From Bradyrhizobium diazoefficiens (GTDB taxonomy: Bacteria > Pseudomonadota > Alphaproteobacteria > Rhizobiales > Xanthobacteraceae), in assembly GCF_016616885.1 (NCBI RefSeq), contig NZ_CP067102.1, positions 7,592,501 to 7,656,500 of the forward strand: a stretch of 64,000 nucleotides of DNA, read 5' to 3'. Positions 44,218 through 53,329 of the stretch are shown here, one piece after another. The position numbers and the translations under genes are program-made. The stretch's first letter is position 1. Each line of letters opens with the position of its first letter. The notes beneath the pieces are model-generated. The model was not told the DNA's origin. It was given only the letters and a program-made list of their open reading frames with translations, and made no database searches.

Positions 44218-45288
44218 ATGGCATCAACAGGCACAATCGCCGCGACTGGGGGGCTTCCAAAAGCCTCCGCAGCCGCGCGTGTCGACTGGATCGACTATGC
44301 CAAGGGCATCTGCATCGTCATGGTCGTGATGATGCATTCGGTGCTGGGGGTCGAGCTCGCCGCCGGCGAGACCGGTTTCATGCATGTCCTGGTGGCCTTC
44401 GCAAAGCCGTTCCGGATGCCGGACTTCTTCATGATTTCGGGCCTGTTCCTGCCGCTGGTGATCGATCGGGACTGGCGGACCTATCTCGACCGCAAGGTGG
44501 TGCATTTCGCTTATTTTTATGTCGTCTGGGTGACAATCCAGTTCGGCTTCAAGGCCCCTGCTTTCGCGGCCGAAATCAGCTGGCGCGACGCCGGCCTGCT
44601 CTATCTCGAATCCTTCATCGAGCCGTTCGGCACGCTCTGGTTCATCTACTTGCTGCCGATCTTCTTCATCGTCACAAAATTGACACGAAAATTCCCGCCG
44701 CTCGCGATCTGGCTCGTGGCGGCCGCGCTGGAGACGGCGCGCATCGCGACCGGCTGGACCGCGATCGACGAGTTCTGTGCGCGCTTCGTCTATTTCTATT
44801 CAGGCTATCTGTTCGCGCCTTATGTGTTCGCGCTGTCGGATCGCGCGCGCAGCCATCCCACCCTGGCACTCGCAGCGCTCGCGTGCTGGGTGCTGGTCAA
44901 TGCCGGCCTCGTCGCATTCGGTGCCAGCGAATGGAAGATCGTGTCGCTCGTGCTCGGCTTCGCCGGCGCCTGTGCCATCATCACGATCGGCGCGCTGCTC
45001 GCGCGCGCGCATTGGTGCAACTTCTTGCGCTTCTGCGGCGAGCACTCGATCGTGATCTATCTCGCCTTCTTCCTGCCGATGGCGGCAACGCGGACGCTGC
45101 TCTTGCGCAGCGGAATCATCACCGACATCGGCGCGGTGTCGCTGATCGTCACCATCGTCGGCGTGCTGGGATCGCTGGCGATCTGGCGGGCCGCGCTGCG
45201 GTTACGCGCCGACTTCCTGTTCGAGCGGCCGGATGCGTTCTGGATCGCGCCGAAGAAGGCCGGGCCGATGTTGCAGGCGGCGGAGTAG
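44218..45288 (+). CDS. Acyltransferase-3 family membrane protein
   Basis: 356 residues with about ten membrane segments. DWIDYAKGICIVMVVMMHSV carries the His of the family's acyl transfer site, and FRMPDFFMISGLFLPLVIDR then DWRTYLDRKVVHFAYFYVVW is the second conserved block (FMISG, R...K). FGTLWFIYLLPIFFIVTKLT matches the LWF motif. Such proteins add acetyl or succinyl groups to surface glycans in the inner membrane. The substrate is unknown. Confidence 0.9.
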   Translation: MASTGTIAATGGLPKASAAARVDWIDYAKGICIVMVVMMHSVLGVELAAGETGFMHVLVAFAKPFRMPDFFMISGLFLPLVIDRDWRTYLDRKVVHFAYFYVVWVTIQFGFKAPAFAAEISWRDAGLLYLESFIEPFGTLWFIYLLPIFFIVTKLTRKFPPLAIWLVAAALETARIATGWTAIDEFCARFVYFYSGYLFAPYVFALSDRARSHPTLALAALACWVLVNAGLVAFGASEWKIVSLVLGFAGACAIITIGALLARAHWCNFLRFCGEHSIVIYLAFFLPMAATRTLLLRSGIITDIGAVSLIVTIVGVLGSLAIWRAALRLRADFLFERPDAFWIAPKKAGPMLQAAE

Positions 45289-45291
45289 CTC

Positions 45292-45471
45292 GCCGTCGTC
45301 GCCCGGCTTGCCGTCTTCGCCAAAGCTTCGCCGGCCCATCACCGAAGAGCCCGGCGAAGCCTTAGCATAGCCGGGACCGGGCGACCCAGTACGCCGAGAC
45401 GCCAGTGATTGAGCCGAGAAGCCGCAGCGTACTGGATTCCCCGCTTTCGCGGGGAATGCCAGTGGGGATGC
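45292..45471. repeat. Tandem/composite palindromic repeats before polA
   Basis: GTCGTCGCCCGGCTTGCCGT, two further arms CCCGGCGAAG and GGGACCGGGCGACC, then CCAGTACGCCGAGACGCCAG and GTACTGGATTCCCCGCTTTC ending GCGGGGAATGCCAG. The right part belongs to the TACTGGAT family seen at 20.7 and 24.4 kb. Together with the next 90 bp, this 270-bp gap holds no gene. Confidence 0.7.
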
Positions 45472-45561
45472 GGGGAATGACAATGGGGATAGTGGCGCCA
45501 GCGGCCCAAAAATCCCCCTCCCAAGGCTGTCAAAGGCCGCAAAAATTCATACATTGCGGCC

Positions 45562-48500
45562 ATGCCCAAAACCTCACCAAAGACATCCCCGAAGACCGCC
45601 GCCAACGCTGACACCAAGGGTGCTGCGCCCAACGCTGCAGACACCAAGCCCGCCGCTGCGCCAGCTGCTGCCAAACCGGTCGCGGCGAAGGCGGCAGGAA
45701 AAGGCGACCATGTCTTCCTGGTCGATGGTTCCGGCTACATCTTCCGCGCCTATCACGCGCTGCCGCCGCTGAACCGCAAGTCCGACGGCCTGCAGGTCAA
45801 TGCCGTGCTGGGCTTCTGCAACATGCTGTGGAAGCTCTTGCGCGAGATGCCGGAGGACAACCGGCCGACGCATCTCGCGATCGTGTTCGACAAGTCGGAG
45901 GTCACCTTCCGCAACAAGATCTATCCCGAATACAAGGCGCATCGGGCGCCGGCGCCGGACGATCTGATCCCGCAATTCGCGCTGATCCGTGAAGCCGTGC
46001 GCGCCTTCGACCTGCCCTGCCTGGAACAGGTGGGCTTCGAGGCCGACGATCTGATCGCGACCTATGTGCGGCAGGCCTGCGTGCGCGGCGCGACCGCGAC
46101 CATCGTCTCCTCCGACAAGGATCTGATGCAGCTCGTCACCGATTGCGTCACCATGTACGACACCATGAAGGATCGCCGCATCGGCATCCCCGAGGTGATC
46201 GAGAAGTTCGGCGTGCCGCCGGAGAAGGTGGTGGAAGTGCAGGCGCTGGCCGGCGATTCCACCGACAACGTGCCTGGAGTTCCCGGCATCGGCATCAAGA
46301 CCGCGGCGCAGCTGATCGTCGAATATGGCGATCTTGAACAATTGTTGTTCCGCGCCACCGAGATCAAGCAGCCGAAGCGCCGCGAGGCGCTGATCGAGAA
46401 TGCCGAGAAGGCGCGGATCTCACGCCAGCTCGTGCTGCTCGACGACAAGGTCGATCTCGAAGTGCCACTGGACGATCTCGCCGTCCACGAGCCTGACGCG
46501 CGAAAACTGATCGCCTTCCTGAAGGCGATGGAATTCACCACGCTGACGCGCCGCGTCGCCGACTATTCGCAGATCGACCTTGCCAGCGTCGATGCAGATC
46601 CCGGCTATGCGAGCGGTGCCAGCGTATTCTCGCCGCTGCCGCCCTCGGACGTCGTACCCGCGCCAGGAGCGGGCACACCGGCACAAGCCCGGCCGGGCGA
46701 GCGCAACACATCTGCGAGCAAGGAAGACAAGGCCGCCAGTCCGAAAGGCGCACCGGTCTCACTCGCCGCAGCGCGCGAAGAGACGCTGCGCAAGCTGCCG
46801 GTCGATCGCAGCAAATATCAGGCGATCAAGTCGCTGAAAGAGCTCAACGCCTTCATCGCACGCATCCATGATGCCGGCCACGTTGCGATCGAGATCCGAG
46901 GAAACTCGATCGATCCGATGCAGGGCGATTTCTGCGGCATCGCGCTGGCCCTGGCACCGAACGAGGCCTGCTACGTGCCGCTGGCGCACAAGCAGTCCGG
47001 CGGCGGCGCCGGCCTGTTCGACGCGGGCCTTGCGCCGGATCAGGTCAAGCACGAAGACGCGATTCAGGCGCTGCGGCCCGTGCTGGAATCGACGGGTATT
47101 CTCAAAATCGGCTTCGACGTCAAATTTGCCGCCGTGATGCTGGCGCAGCACGGCATCACCCTGCGCAATGCCGACGATGCGCAGCTGATCTCTTATGTGC
47201 TCGACGCCGGGCGCGGCTCGCACGCGTTGGAATCGCTGTCCGAGCGCTGGTTCGGCCATGCCATGCTGAAGGAGAGCGAGCTGCTCGGCAGCGGCAAGGG
47301 CAAGATCACCTTCGACCAGGTGCCGATCGACAAGGCGGCACCATTGTCGGCCGAAGGCGCCGACATGGCGCTGCGCGTCTGGCGCGTGCTGAAGCCGCGC
47401 CTCGTCGCCGAGCACATGACCACGGTCTACGAGACGCTGGAGCGGCCGCTGGTCTCCGTGCTGGCACGGATGGAACGGCGCGGCATCTCGATCGACCGCC
47501 AAGTCTTGTCGCGCCTCTCCGGCGACTTTGCGCAGACCGCAGCGCGCGTCGAAGCCGAGATCCAGGAGATCGCCGGCGAACCCGTCAATGTCGGCAGCCC
47601 CAAGCAGATCGGCGACATCCTGTTCGGCAAGATGGGATTGCCCGGCGGCACCAAGACAAAGACCGGCGCGTGGTCGACCACCGCGCAGGTGCTCGACGAG
47701 CTCGCCGAGCAGGGTCACGACTTCCCGAAGAAGATTCTGGAGTGGCGCCAGGTCTCGAAGCTGAAATCGACCTACACCGACGCGCTGCCGACCTATGTCA
47801 ATCCGCAGACCCATCGCGTGCACACGACCTACGCGCTGGCGGCGACCACGACGGGGCGGCTGTCATCGAACGAGCCGAACTTGCAGAACATCCCGGTGCG
47901 CACCGAGGACGGTCGCAAGATACGTCGCGCCTTCATCGCGACGCTGGGACACAAGCTGGTCTCCGCCGACTATTCGCAGATCGAGCTGCGCCTGCTGGCC
48001 GAGATCGCCGACATTCCCGTGCTGAAGCAGGCGTTCCGCGATGGGCTCGACATTCACGCGATGACGGCCTCGGAAATGTTCGGCGTGCCGATCAAGGGCA
48101 TGCCGAGCGAGATTCGCCGCCGTGCCAAGGCGATCAATTTCGGCATCATCTACGGCATCTCGGCGTTCGGCCTCGCCAACCAGCTCGGCATCGCCCGTGA
48201 GGAGGCGTCGGCCTACATCAAGAAGTATTTTGAGCGCTTCCCCGGCATCCGCGCCTATATGGACGAGACGCGGGATTTCTGCAGGAGCCACGGCTATGTC
48301 ACTACGCTGTTCGGCCGCAAGTGCCACTATCCTGATATCAAGGCCTCCAACGCCTCGGTGCGCGCCTTCAACGAGCGTGCCGCGATCAACGCGCGGCTTC
48401 AGGGCACCGCCGCCGACATCATCCGCCGCGCCATGACGCGCGTGGAGGATGCGCTGGCCGAGAAGAAGCTCTCGGCGCAGATGCTGCTGCAGGTGCATGA

Positions 48501-48654
48501 CGAATTGATCTTCGAGGTGCCGGACGCGGAAGTCGAGAAGACGCTTCCTGTCGTGCAGCACGTGATGCAGGACGCGCCGTTCCCGGCCGTGCTGCTGTCG
48601 GTGCCGCTGCATGTGGATGCGCGCGCGGCTAATAATTGGGACGAGGCGCACTGA
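45562..48654 (+). CDS. polA: DNA polymerase I with degenerate 3'-5' exonuclease domain
   Basis: 1030 residues. A Lys/Ala/Pro-rich N-terminal tail of about 50 residues precedes the 5' nuclease (VFLVDGSGYIFRAYHALPPL, EADDLIATY, SSDKDLMQLV, GDSTDNVPGVPGIGIKTAAQ). The polymerase domain is intact: motif A SADYSQIELRLLAEI, motif B RRRAKAINFGIIYGIS and motif C LLQVHDELIFEV. The middle domain has lost its exonuclease residues: Exo I DxE is ExR (E444, R446), the Exo II N...D is D519...A523, and the Exo III Y...D is L595...G599. It should polymerise and remove RNA primers but not proofread. Confidence 0.96.
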   Translation: MPKTSPKTSPKTAANADTKGAAPNAADTKPAAAPAAAKPVAAKAAGKGDHVFLVDGSGYIFRAYHALPPLNRKSDGLQVNAVLGFCNMLWKLLREMPEDNRPTHLAIVFDKSEVTFRNKIYPEYKAHRAPAPDDLIPQFALIREAVRAFDLPCLEQVGFEADDLIATYVRQACVRGATATIVSSDKDLMQLVTDCVTMYDTMKDRRIGIPEVIEKFGVPPEKVVEVQALAGDSTDNVPGVPGIGIKTAAQLIVEYGDLEQLLFRATEIKQPKRREALIENAEKARISRQLVLLDDKVDLEVPLDDLAVHEPDARKLIAFLKAMEFTTLTRRVADYSQIDLASVDADPGYASGASVFSPLPPSDVVPAPGAGTPAQARPGERNTSASKEDKAASPKGAPVSLAAAREETLRKLPVDRSKYQAIKSLKELNAFIARIHDAGHVAIEIRGNSIDPMQGDFCGIALALAPNEACYVPLAHKQSGGGAGLFDAGLAPDQVKHEDAIQALRPVLESTGILKIGFDVKFAAVMLAQHGITLRNADDAQLISYVLDAGRGSHALESLSERWFGHAMLKESELLGSGKGKITFDQVPIDKAAPLSAEGADMALRVWRVLKPRLVAEHMTTVYETLERPLVSVLARMERRGISIDRQVLSRLSGDFAQTAARVEAEIQEIAGEPVNVGSPKQIGDILFGKMGLPGGTKTKTGAWSTTAQVLDELAEQGHDFPKKILEWRQVSKLKSTYTDALPTYVNPQTHRVHTTYALAATTTGRLSSNEPNLQNIPVRTEDGRKIRRAFIATLGHKLVSADYSQIELRLLAEIADIPVLKQAFRDGLDIHAMTASEMFGVPIKGMPSEIRRRAKAINFGIIYGISAFGLANQLGIAREEASAYIKKYFERFPGIRAYMDETRDFCRSHGYVTTLFGRKCHYPDIKASNASVRAFNERAAINARLQGTAADIIRRAMTRVEDALAEKKLSAQMLLQVHDELIFEVPDAEVEKTLPVVQHVMQDAPFPAVLLSVPLHVDARAANNWDEAH

Positions 48655-48665
48655 CGGCTGTCCCG

Positions 48666-49205
48666 ATGAAGATCGCCGCCATCTCCGGCAGCCTGCGGGC
48701 GGGGTCTAGCAATACCGCAGTACTCCGGGCAGCAGCGCGGCTCGCGCCTGCCGGTGTTGACGTGATCCTGTTCGAGGGAATTGCAGACCTGCCCTTTTTC
48801 AATCCGGATCTGGATGGCGATGATGTGCCTGCGCCGGTCCGCGCGATGCGCGAGCTGATCGGACGCGTCGACGGCCTCCTGATCTCGAGCCCCGAATATG
48901 CCCGCGGTGTCGCCGGCGTGCTAAAGAACGCGCTCGACTGGCTTGTCGGCAGCCACGAATTTCCGAGCAAGCCGGTTGCGCTGATCAACACGTCACCGCG
49001 CGCGACGCACGCGCTGGCCGCCCTGACGCTGACGCTCGAGACGATGTCCGCCCGGCTCGACACGGAGGCCTGCGTGACGCTGCCGCTGCTCGGCGGCGCT
49101 TGGGACGAGCATGGCATCGCTGCCGATCCTGCGCTGGCAGAGCTGATACGTTCGGCGATGGAGCGTTTCGTAACATTTATCAGTACCGTACGATCTGAGG
49201 CGTAG
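48666..49205 (+). CDS. NAD(P)H-dependent FMN reductase family flavoprotein
   Basis: 179 residues from ATG 48666. IAAISGSLRAGSSNTAVLRA is the FMN phosphate loop (SGSLR.gS.N), and LLISSPEYARGVAGVLKNAL then DWL is the conserved PEYn.s.pg.LKNalDW block of the flavodoxin-like NADPH-dependent FMN reductases. Cytoplasmic quinone, azo or chromate reductase-like activity is possible; the true substrate is unknown. It starts 11 bp after polA and may be read from the same message. Confidence 0.93.
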   Translation: MKIAAISGSLRAGSSNTAVLRAAARLAPAGVDVILFEGIADLPFFNPDLDGDDVPAPVRAMRELIGRVDGLLISSPEYARGVAGVLKNALDWLVGSHEFPSKPVALINTSPRATHALAALTLTLETMSARLDTEACVTLPLLGGAWDEHGIAADPALAELIRSAMERFVTFISTVRSEA

Positions 49206-49294
49206 GACCAGCGAATTGTCCTCCGTGCAATTGCGCGATGGTCTCGCCGTGCCGCGCATATTAGAACCTGTGCATCTCCCGCACGGGTTCATCC

Positions 49295-49930
49295 ATGCCC
49301 CATACCTCTGCCTTGCTCGGCTTCGCCCTCGTCTGTCTTGGTCTCGTGCTCACGCCCGGGCCGAACATGATCTATCTGATCTCGCGCTCGATCACGCAGG
49401 GGCCGGCGGCCGGCATCGTCTCGCTCGGCGGCGTGGCGCTCGGCTTCGTGTTCTACATGCTGTGCGCGGCGTTCGGCATCACGGCGCTGCTGCTCGCGAT
49501 TCCCTTTGCTTATGACGCGCTGCGCTTTGCCGGCGCCGGCTACATGCTTTGGCTCGCCTGGCAGGCGGTGAAGCCAGGCGGACGCTCTCCGTTCCAGGTG
49601 AGGAAGCTCGCAATCGACAGCCCGCGCAAATTGTTCGCGATGGGACTCGTCACCAATTTGCTCAACCCGAAGATCGCGATGCTGTATCTGGCGCTGCTGC
49701 CGCAATTCATCGATCCCACCGCCGGCAGCGTGCTGACGCAGTCGGTGGTGCTGGGCGCGATCCAGATCGCGATCAGCGTCAGTGTCAACGCGATGATCGC
49801 GCTCGGAGCCGGATCGATCGCGCTGTTCCTGGCGAGCCGGCCGAGCTGGATGCTGGTGCAGCGCTGGTTGATGGGCACCGCGCTCGCCGGGCTTGCGGTG
49901 CGGATGGCGGTGGAGGCGCGGAAGGTGTGA
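49295..49930 (+). CDS. LysE/RhtB-family exporter
   Basis: 211 residues with about six membrane segments: LLGFALVCLGLVLTPGPNMI is the family N-terminus with TPGPN. A GFVFYMLCAAFGITALLLAI helix, FAGAGYMLWLAWQAVKPG and FAMGLVTNLLNPKIAMLYLA (NxxNPK) follow. Exports amino acids or homoserine-lactone-like compounds; the cargo is not shown. It is convergent with the GST gene across a short hairpin. Confidence 0.94.
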   Translation: MPHTSALLGFALVCLGLVLTPGPNMIYLISRSITQGPAAGIVSLGGVALGFVFYMLCAAFGITALLLAIPFAYDALRFAGAGYMLWLAWQAVKPGGRSPFQVRKLAIDSPRKLFAMGLVTNLLNPKIAMLYLALLPQFIDPTAGSVLTQSVVLGAIQIAISVSVNAMIALGAGSIALFLASRPSWMLVQRWLMGTALAGLAVRMAVEARKV

Positions 49931-49940
49931 GGCAAACTGG

Positions 49941-49963
49941 ATCGCCCGGTCGAGCCGGGCGAT
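49941..49963. terminator. Hairpin between the convergent lysE-type and gst genes
   Basis: ATCGCCCGG TCGAG CCGGGCGAT is a 9-bp perfect stem 11 bp after the exporter stop and 14 bp after the GST stop. There is no T-run, so it may be a palindromic-repeat relic that works as a bidirectional terminator. Confidence 0.5.
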
Positions 49964-49976
49964 GACACCGGTCACC

Positions 49977-50603
49977 TCAATCCAGCTTCGCGTCCATGCC
50001 GCGCTTCACCGCCGGGCGGGCCATCAGCGCGTCGTACCAGCGCTTGACGTTGGGGAAATCGGCGAGCTCCACCTTGTGGCGAGGATGCCGCCAGGCCCAG
50101 CCCAGAATGGCGAAATCGGCGACCGAAAGATCGCCGGCGACGAAATCGCGGGCCTCTAAGCGGCGGTCCAGCACGGCGTAGAGCCGGCGGGTCTCGGCCA
50201 TGTAACGCTTCAGGCCATAGGCGCGGTCCTGCTCGTTCTCGAGCGCGATGAAATGGTGCACCTGGCCTGGCATCGGCCCGAAACCGCCCATCTGCCACAT
50301 CAACCATTCATAGACGGGAATGCGCTCGCGAAGCGATTTCGGCAGGAATTTGCCGGTCTTTTCGCCGAGATAGAGCAGGATCGCACCGGACTCGAAGATG
50401 CTGACGGGCTTGCCGTCCGGCCCCTCGGGGTCGAGGATCGCGGGGATCTTGTTGTTGGGGGAGAGCTTGAGGAACCCCGGCGCCATCTGCTCGCCCTTGG
50501 TGATGTTCACCGGGACCACCTTGTAGGGCAGCCCCATTTCCTCCAGCGCGACGGAGATTTTGCGGCCGTTCGGCGTGTTCCAGGTGTGCAGCTCGATGGT
50601 CAT
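49977..50603 (-). CDS. Glutathione S-transferase family protein
   Basis: 208 residues from ATG 50603. [20 protein letters not shown] is the thioredoxin-like N-terminus of the YghU/Ure2p-like (Nu) class, with [29 protein letters not shown] and [20 protein letters not shown] (ES of the glutathione site). The C-terminal helical domain includes [20 protein letters not shown] then [11 protein letters not shown]. Members act on disulfide-bond or peroxide substrates with glutathione; the specific role is unknown. Confidence 0.94.
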   Translation of the reverse strand: MTIELHTWNTPNGRKISVALEEMGLPYKVVPVNITKGEQMAPGFLKLSPNNKIPAILDPEGPDGKPVSIFESGAILLYLGEKTGKFLPKSLRERIPVYEWLMWQMGGFGPMPGQVHHFIALENEQDRAYGLKRYMAETRRLYAVLDRRLEARDFVAGDLSVADFAILGWAWRHPRHKVELADFPNVKRWYDALMARPAVKRGMDAKLD

Positions 50604-50776
50604 TTGCCTTGTTTCCTTCCCGAAGTCCCGGGCATCCACCTACTCCAGAAGGTTGCACCCCCACAACCGGCGGACCGGGATGGCCGATCCCTGTTGACGG
50701 GCGGCGCTCCCTCTGGAATGTCGCGGCCGTCGCGGATAAATTCCGCCACCTCTCAAAACCCTCCCGAGGGACCGCC

Positions 50777-51340
50777 GTGTCGAAATCAGCCTCCCGCGCC
50801 CGCCTGTTCGAAATCATCCGCCGCCGCTCCTTCGGGCGCGGCGAGGTGACGCTCGCGTCTGGCCGCAAGAGCGATTTCTATTTCAATCTCAAGCCGACCA
50901 TGCTGGACCCGGAGGGCGCGACGCTGCTGGCCGAGCTGACCTATGAGACGCTGAAGGACGACAACCTCGATTTCATCGGCGGCCTCGAGATGGGCGCGGT
51001 GCCGCTGGCCGGTGCGCTGGCGCAGATCTCCTGGATCAAGGGCCATCCGATCGCGGCCTTCTTCGTGCGCAAGAAGCCGAAGGAGCATGGCGCCAAGCTC
51101 GCGATCGAAGGCCTGCCAAGGGGCGAGACGCTCGACGGCAAGCGCGTCGTGATCGTCGAGGACGTCACCACCACCGGCGGCTCGGCGATGAAGGCTGTGG
51201 AATCCGTGCGCGAGACCGGCGCCGAAGTGGTGCTGGTGCTGACCATGGTCGACCGCGAGGAAGGCGCCGACGACACCTTCGGTGCTGCCGGCCTGCCGTT
51301 CCGCTCGCTGTACAAGGCGTCGGAGTTTTTGAAGGCGTAA
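50777..51340 (+). CDS. pyrE: Orotate phosphoribosyltransferase
   Basis: 187 residues from GTG 50777 ([20 protein letters not shown]). It joins orotate and PRPP in pyrimidine synthesis. [20 protein letters not shown] is the substrate loop, [18 protein letters not shown] the catalytic flexible loop, and [20 protein letters not shown] the PRPP-binding motif. A clear orthologue, standing alone. Upstream 170 bp contain a half palindrome (CCCGGGCATCCACC). Confidence 0.97.
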   Translation: MSKSASRARLFEIIRRRSFGRGEVTLASGRKSDFYFNLKPTMLDPEGATLLAELTYETLKDDNLDFIGGLEMGAVPLAGALAQISWIKGHPIAAFFVRKKPKEHGAKLAIEGLPRGETLDGKRVVIVEDVTTTGGSAMKAVESVRETGAEVVLVLTMVDREEGADDTFGAAGLPFRSLYKASEFLKA

Positions 51341-51475
51341 ACGCCATCGCTGCGGCCGCGCTGCATCGCATTCGGCCCACCTTCAACCCCTCATTTACCA
51401 TCCCGCTTTATGGTGAATCATGTGCTGAGACCCTGATGGTCCCGGCCGGTTCAGTAGCGTCGGGTGGAGTAAGCG

Positions 51476-52291
51476 TTGCGTACGATTGTGTCCCATGCGC
51501 GCCAGCGGCGTCGCGCGATGCTCGTGGCCGCCACCCTTGCAGCACCGCTGCTTGCAGCTCCGGCCCCGGTTGCGGCCGAAGGCCTGTTCGACTTCCTCTT
51601 CGGCGGCGCCCAGCAGCGCCCGCAGCGCGACGTGCCGCAGGCGAACTCCTACGTCGATCCCTTCGCCAGTCAGCAAAACCCGGCCATACAGCCGCAATAT
51701 GTGCCACCCACCCGCTCGGCGGCGGCCGGCGGCTCCGGCCCGGCGTTCTGCGTGCGCAGTTGCGACGGCAAATATTTTCCGCTGATGCGCGGCGTCGCTT
51801 CACCGGCGCAGATGTGTCAGGCTTTCTGTCCTGCCAGCACGACCAAAATCTTTTTCGGCTCCTCGATCGACAGCGCCTATAGCCAGACCGGCGAGCGCTA
51901 TGCCGACAGCGAGAATGCCTTCGCCTACCGCAGGGCGCTGCGCGCCGATTGTACCTGCAACGGCCGCGAGCCGGCCGGGCTCGCTCCGGTCGATTTGACG
52001 CTGGACAGTTCGCTGAAGGCCGGCGACGTCATCGCCACCTCCGATGGCCTCGTTGCCTATACCGGCGTCCGCCTCGGCATGGAGCAAACCGCGGAGTTCA
52101 CCCCGGTCGCCTCCTATCCCGGCCTCACCGCGCAGGTCCGCGCCCGGCTCGGCGAGATGAAGGTGGCCCCGGTGCGCGCGGAAACGGTGGCGGCAGACGC
52201 ACCGGCAGCCGAAATCGCGCGCGAGACGCTGCCTGACGTGACGGTGCCGAAGACGCCGGCGAAGTCGGCGAAGCGCGCGGGTTTGGATTGA
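51476..52291 (+). CDS. Exported DUF2865 protein
   Basis: Up to 271 residues. TTG 51476 follows a GGAG; GTG 51488 and ATG 51518 are alternatives. The signal peptide RAMLVAATLAAPLLAAPAPV is followed by a Gln-rich linker and the DUF2865 block: AFCVRSCDGKYFPLMRGVAS, MCQAFCPASTTKIFFGSSID and RADCTCNGREPAGLAPVDLT. Six cysteines in that block probably pair as disulfides in the periplasm. Family function is unknown; it is widespread in Bradyrhizobium and relatives. Confidence 0.85.
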   Translation: MRTIVSHARQRRRAMLVAATLAAPLLAAPAPVAAEGLFDFLFGGAQQRPQRDVPQANSYVDPFASQQNPAIQPQYVPPTRSAAAGGSGPAFCVRSCDGKYFPLMRGVASPAQMCQAFCPASTTKIFFGSSIDSAYSQTGERYADSENAFAYRRALRADCTCNGREPAGLAPVDLTLDSSLKAGDVIATSDGLVAYTGVRLGMEQTAEFTPVASYPGLTAQVRARLGEMKVAPVRAETVAADAPAAEIARETLPDVTVPKTPAKSAKRAGLD

Positions 52292-52294
52292 ATT

Positions 52295-52336
52295 CGTCAT
52301 TCCGGGACGATGCGCTAGCATCGAACCCGGAATGAC
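52295..52336. repeat. Palindromic repeat, GTCATTCCGGG family
   Basis: GTCATTCCGGG at 52296 and CCCGGAATGAC ending at 52336 are perfect inverted arms around GATGCGCTAGCATC, itself a palindrome. It lies between the convergent DUF2865 gene and the next minus-strand gene. Confidence 0.75.
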
Positions 52337-52344
52337 AGTTGAAA

Positions 52345-52776
52345 TCACCGCCCAATAATCACCCCGATCACATTCGGCGCCGCCAGATATTTCTCCTCGA
52401 TCGCCGCACGCGCGGCAGCGCGGTTTTCGGCGGTCAGCAGGCCGCGCTTCTCGGCCAAAATCATCCAGCAAAAGCCCCACCAGTCGGTCAGCATGCCCGT
52501 CTCGCTGACGAGGTCATAGCCCTGCTCGGCCGCGAAGATCCGCGCATGCGCTTCGTCCAGCGTGTCGAGGAAATGATGATCCTCGGGTGCGAACAGATCG
52601 TCGCTGATGTCGTCGATCGTGTAGCCCCAGATTGACTGGCACACCGCGTTGAACTCGCGGTCGAACTGGTCGTCGTCGACGGTATAGCGCCGCGCCGCCT
52701 GATGCAGCCGCGACAGTGACCGCGCGAAATCGGCGATCCGGGTGAGAGCAAACTGATCGAAGGCAATGGTGGACAT
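52345..52776 (-). CDS. Hypothetical cytoplasmic protein
   Basis: 143 residues from ATG 52776 (MSTIAFDQFALTRIADFARS). Acidic and helical with no signal peptide; DLFAPEDHHFLDTLDEAHAR and LTDWWGFCWMILAEKRGLLT are the most distinctive parts. I do not recognise the family. An AT-rich stretch above the start (about 52810-52880) likely holds its promoter. Confidence 0.75.
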   Translation of the reverse strand: MSTIAFDQFALTRIADFARSLSRLHQAARRYTVDDDQFDREFNAVCQSIWGYTIDDISDDLFAPEDHHFLDTLDEAHARIFAAEQGYDLVSETGMLTDWWGFCWMILAEKRGLLTAENRAAARAAIEEKYLAAPNVIGVIIGR

Positions 52777-52905
52777 GTAGTCCTCGCGACGGCTGTCAGA
52801 CCCTAGATATTGTGTCGGCAATGCGCCGAATCACAATGATATATCAAAGACTTGCTAAAGTGTTCTTAATTTGTTCTGATGCTGAGCAAAGGATTATCGG
52901 TGGCC

Positions 52906-52942
52906 GTCGTCCCGGCGAAGGCCGGGACCCATAGCCACCGCT
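52906..52942. repeat. Left arm of 37-bp inverted repeat flanking the GIY-YIG gene
   Basis: The arm begins GTCGTCCCGGCGAAGGCCGG and ends with CCATAGCCACCGCT. It is the exact reverse complement of 53268-53304 over 37 bases; after one mismatch the match extends four more bases (TCAG). Its first 20 bases are themselves an imperfect palindrome, GTCCCGG-CGAAGG-CCGGGAC. It ends 30 bp before the gene's ATG. Confidence 0.93.
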
Positions 52943-52972
52943 GTCAGACGTTTTCGGAAATGGGGCCCAGCG

Positions 52973-53266
52973 ATGAATGCACCCGCCGCGTACTATGTTT
53001 ACATTCTCGCGAGCCGGCGCTACGGCACGCTTTACATCGGCGTCTGCAATGACATCAGCAACCGGCTCACATTGCATCGCTCGGGACGAGGCTCGAAGTT
53101 CGTCAAGAAGTATGGCGTGACACGGCTGGTCTACGTCGAGACGTTTGCATCGCCATCTGAAGCGATCGCACGCGAGAAAGCATTGAAGGAATGGCAACGC
53201 GACTGGAAAATCCGCCTGATTGAGCAGGGAAATCCAGATTGGCGCGATCTCTCACATCTCATCTGA
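52973..53266 (+). CDS. Single-domain GIY-YIG nuclease family protein
   Basis: 97 residues consisting almost wholly of a GIY-YIG domain: YYVYILASRRYGTLYIGVCN holds the two beta-strand halves (VYIL...LYIGV). DISNRLTLHRSG supplies the conserved Arg, and EAIAREKALKEWQRDWKIRL the conserved Glu. This is the UvrC/SLX1-type nuclease fold, but no partner domain is attached. The gene is enclosed by the arms of a 37-bp inverted repeat, one 30 bp before the start and one 1 bp after the stop. Known single-domain members lack a defined role; cutting of the flanking hairpins is my inference. Confidence 0.93.
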   Translation: MNAPAAYYVYILASRRYGTLYIGVCNDISNRLTLHRSGRGSKFVKKYGVTRLVYVETFASPSEAIAREKALKEWQRDWKIRLIEQGNPDWRDLSHLI

Positions 53267-53267
53267 G

Positions 53268-53304
53268 AGCGGTGGCTATGGGTCCCGGCCTTCGCCGGGA
53301 CGAC
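53268..53304. repeat. Right arm of 37-bp inverted repeat flanking the GIY-YIG gene
   Basis: The arm begins AGCGGTGGCTATGGGTCCCG and ends GCCTTCGCCGGGACGAC, the exact reverse complement of 52906-52942. It starts one base after the TGA of the GIY-YIG gene, so it can also act as that gene's terminator hairpin. Confidence 0.93.
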
Positions 53305-53329
53305 ACCATCTTTGTTGCGCAAGTCGGGC

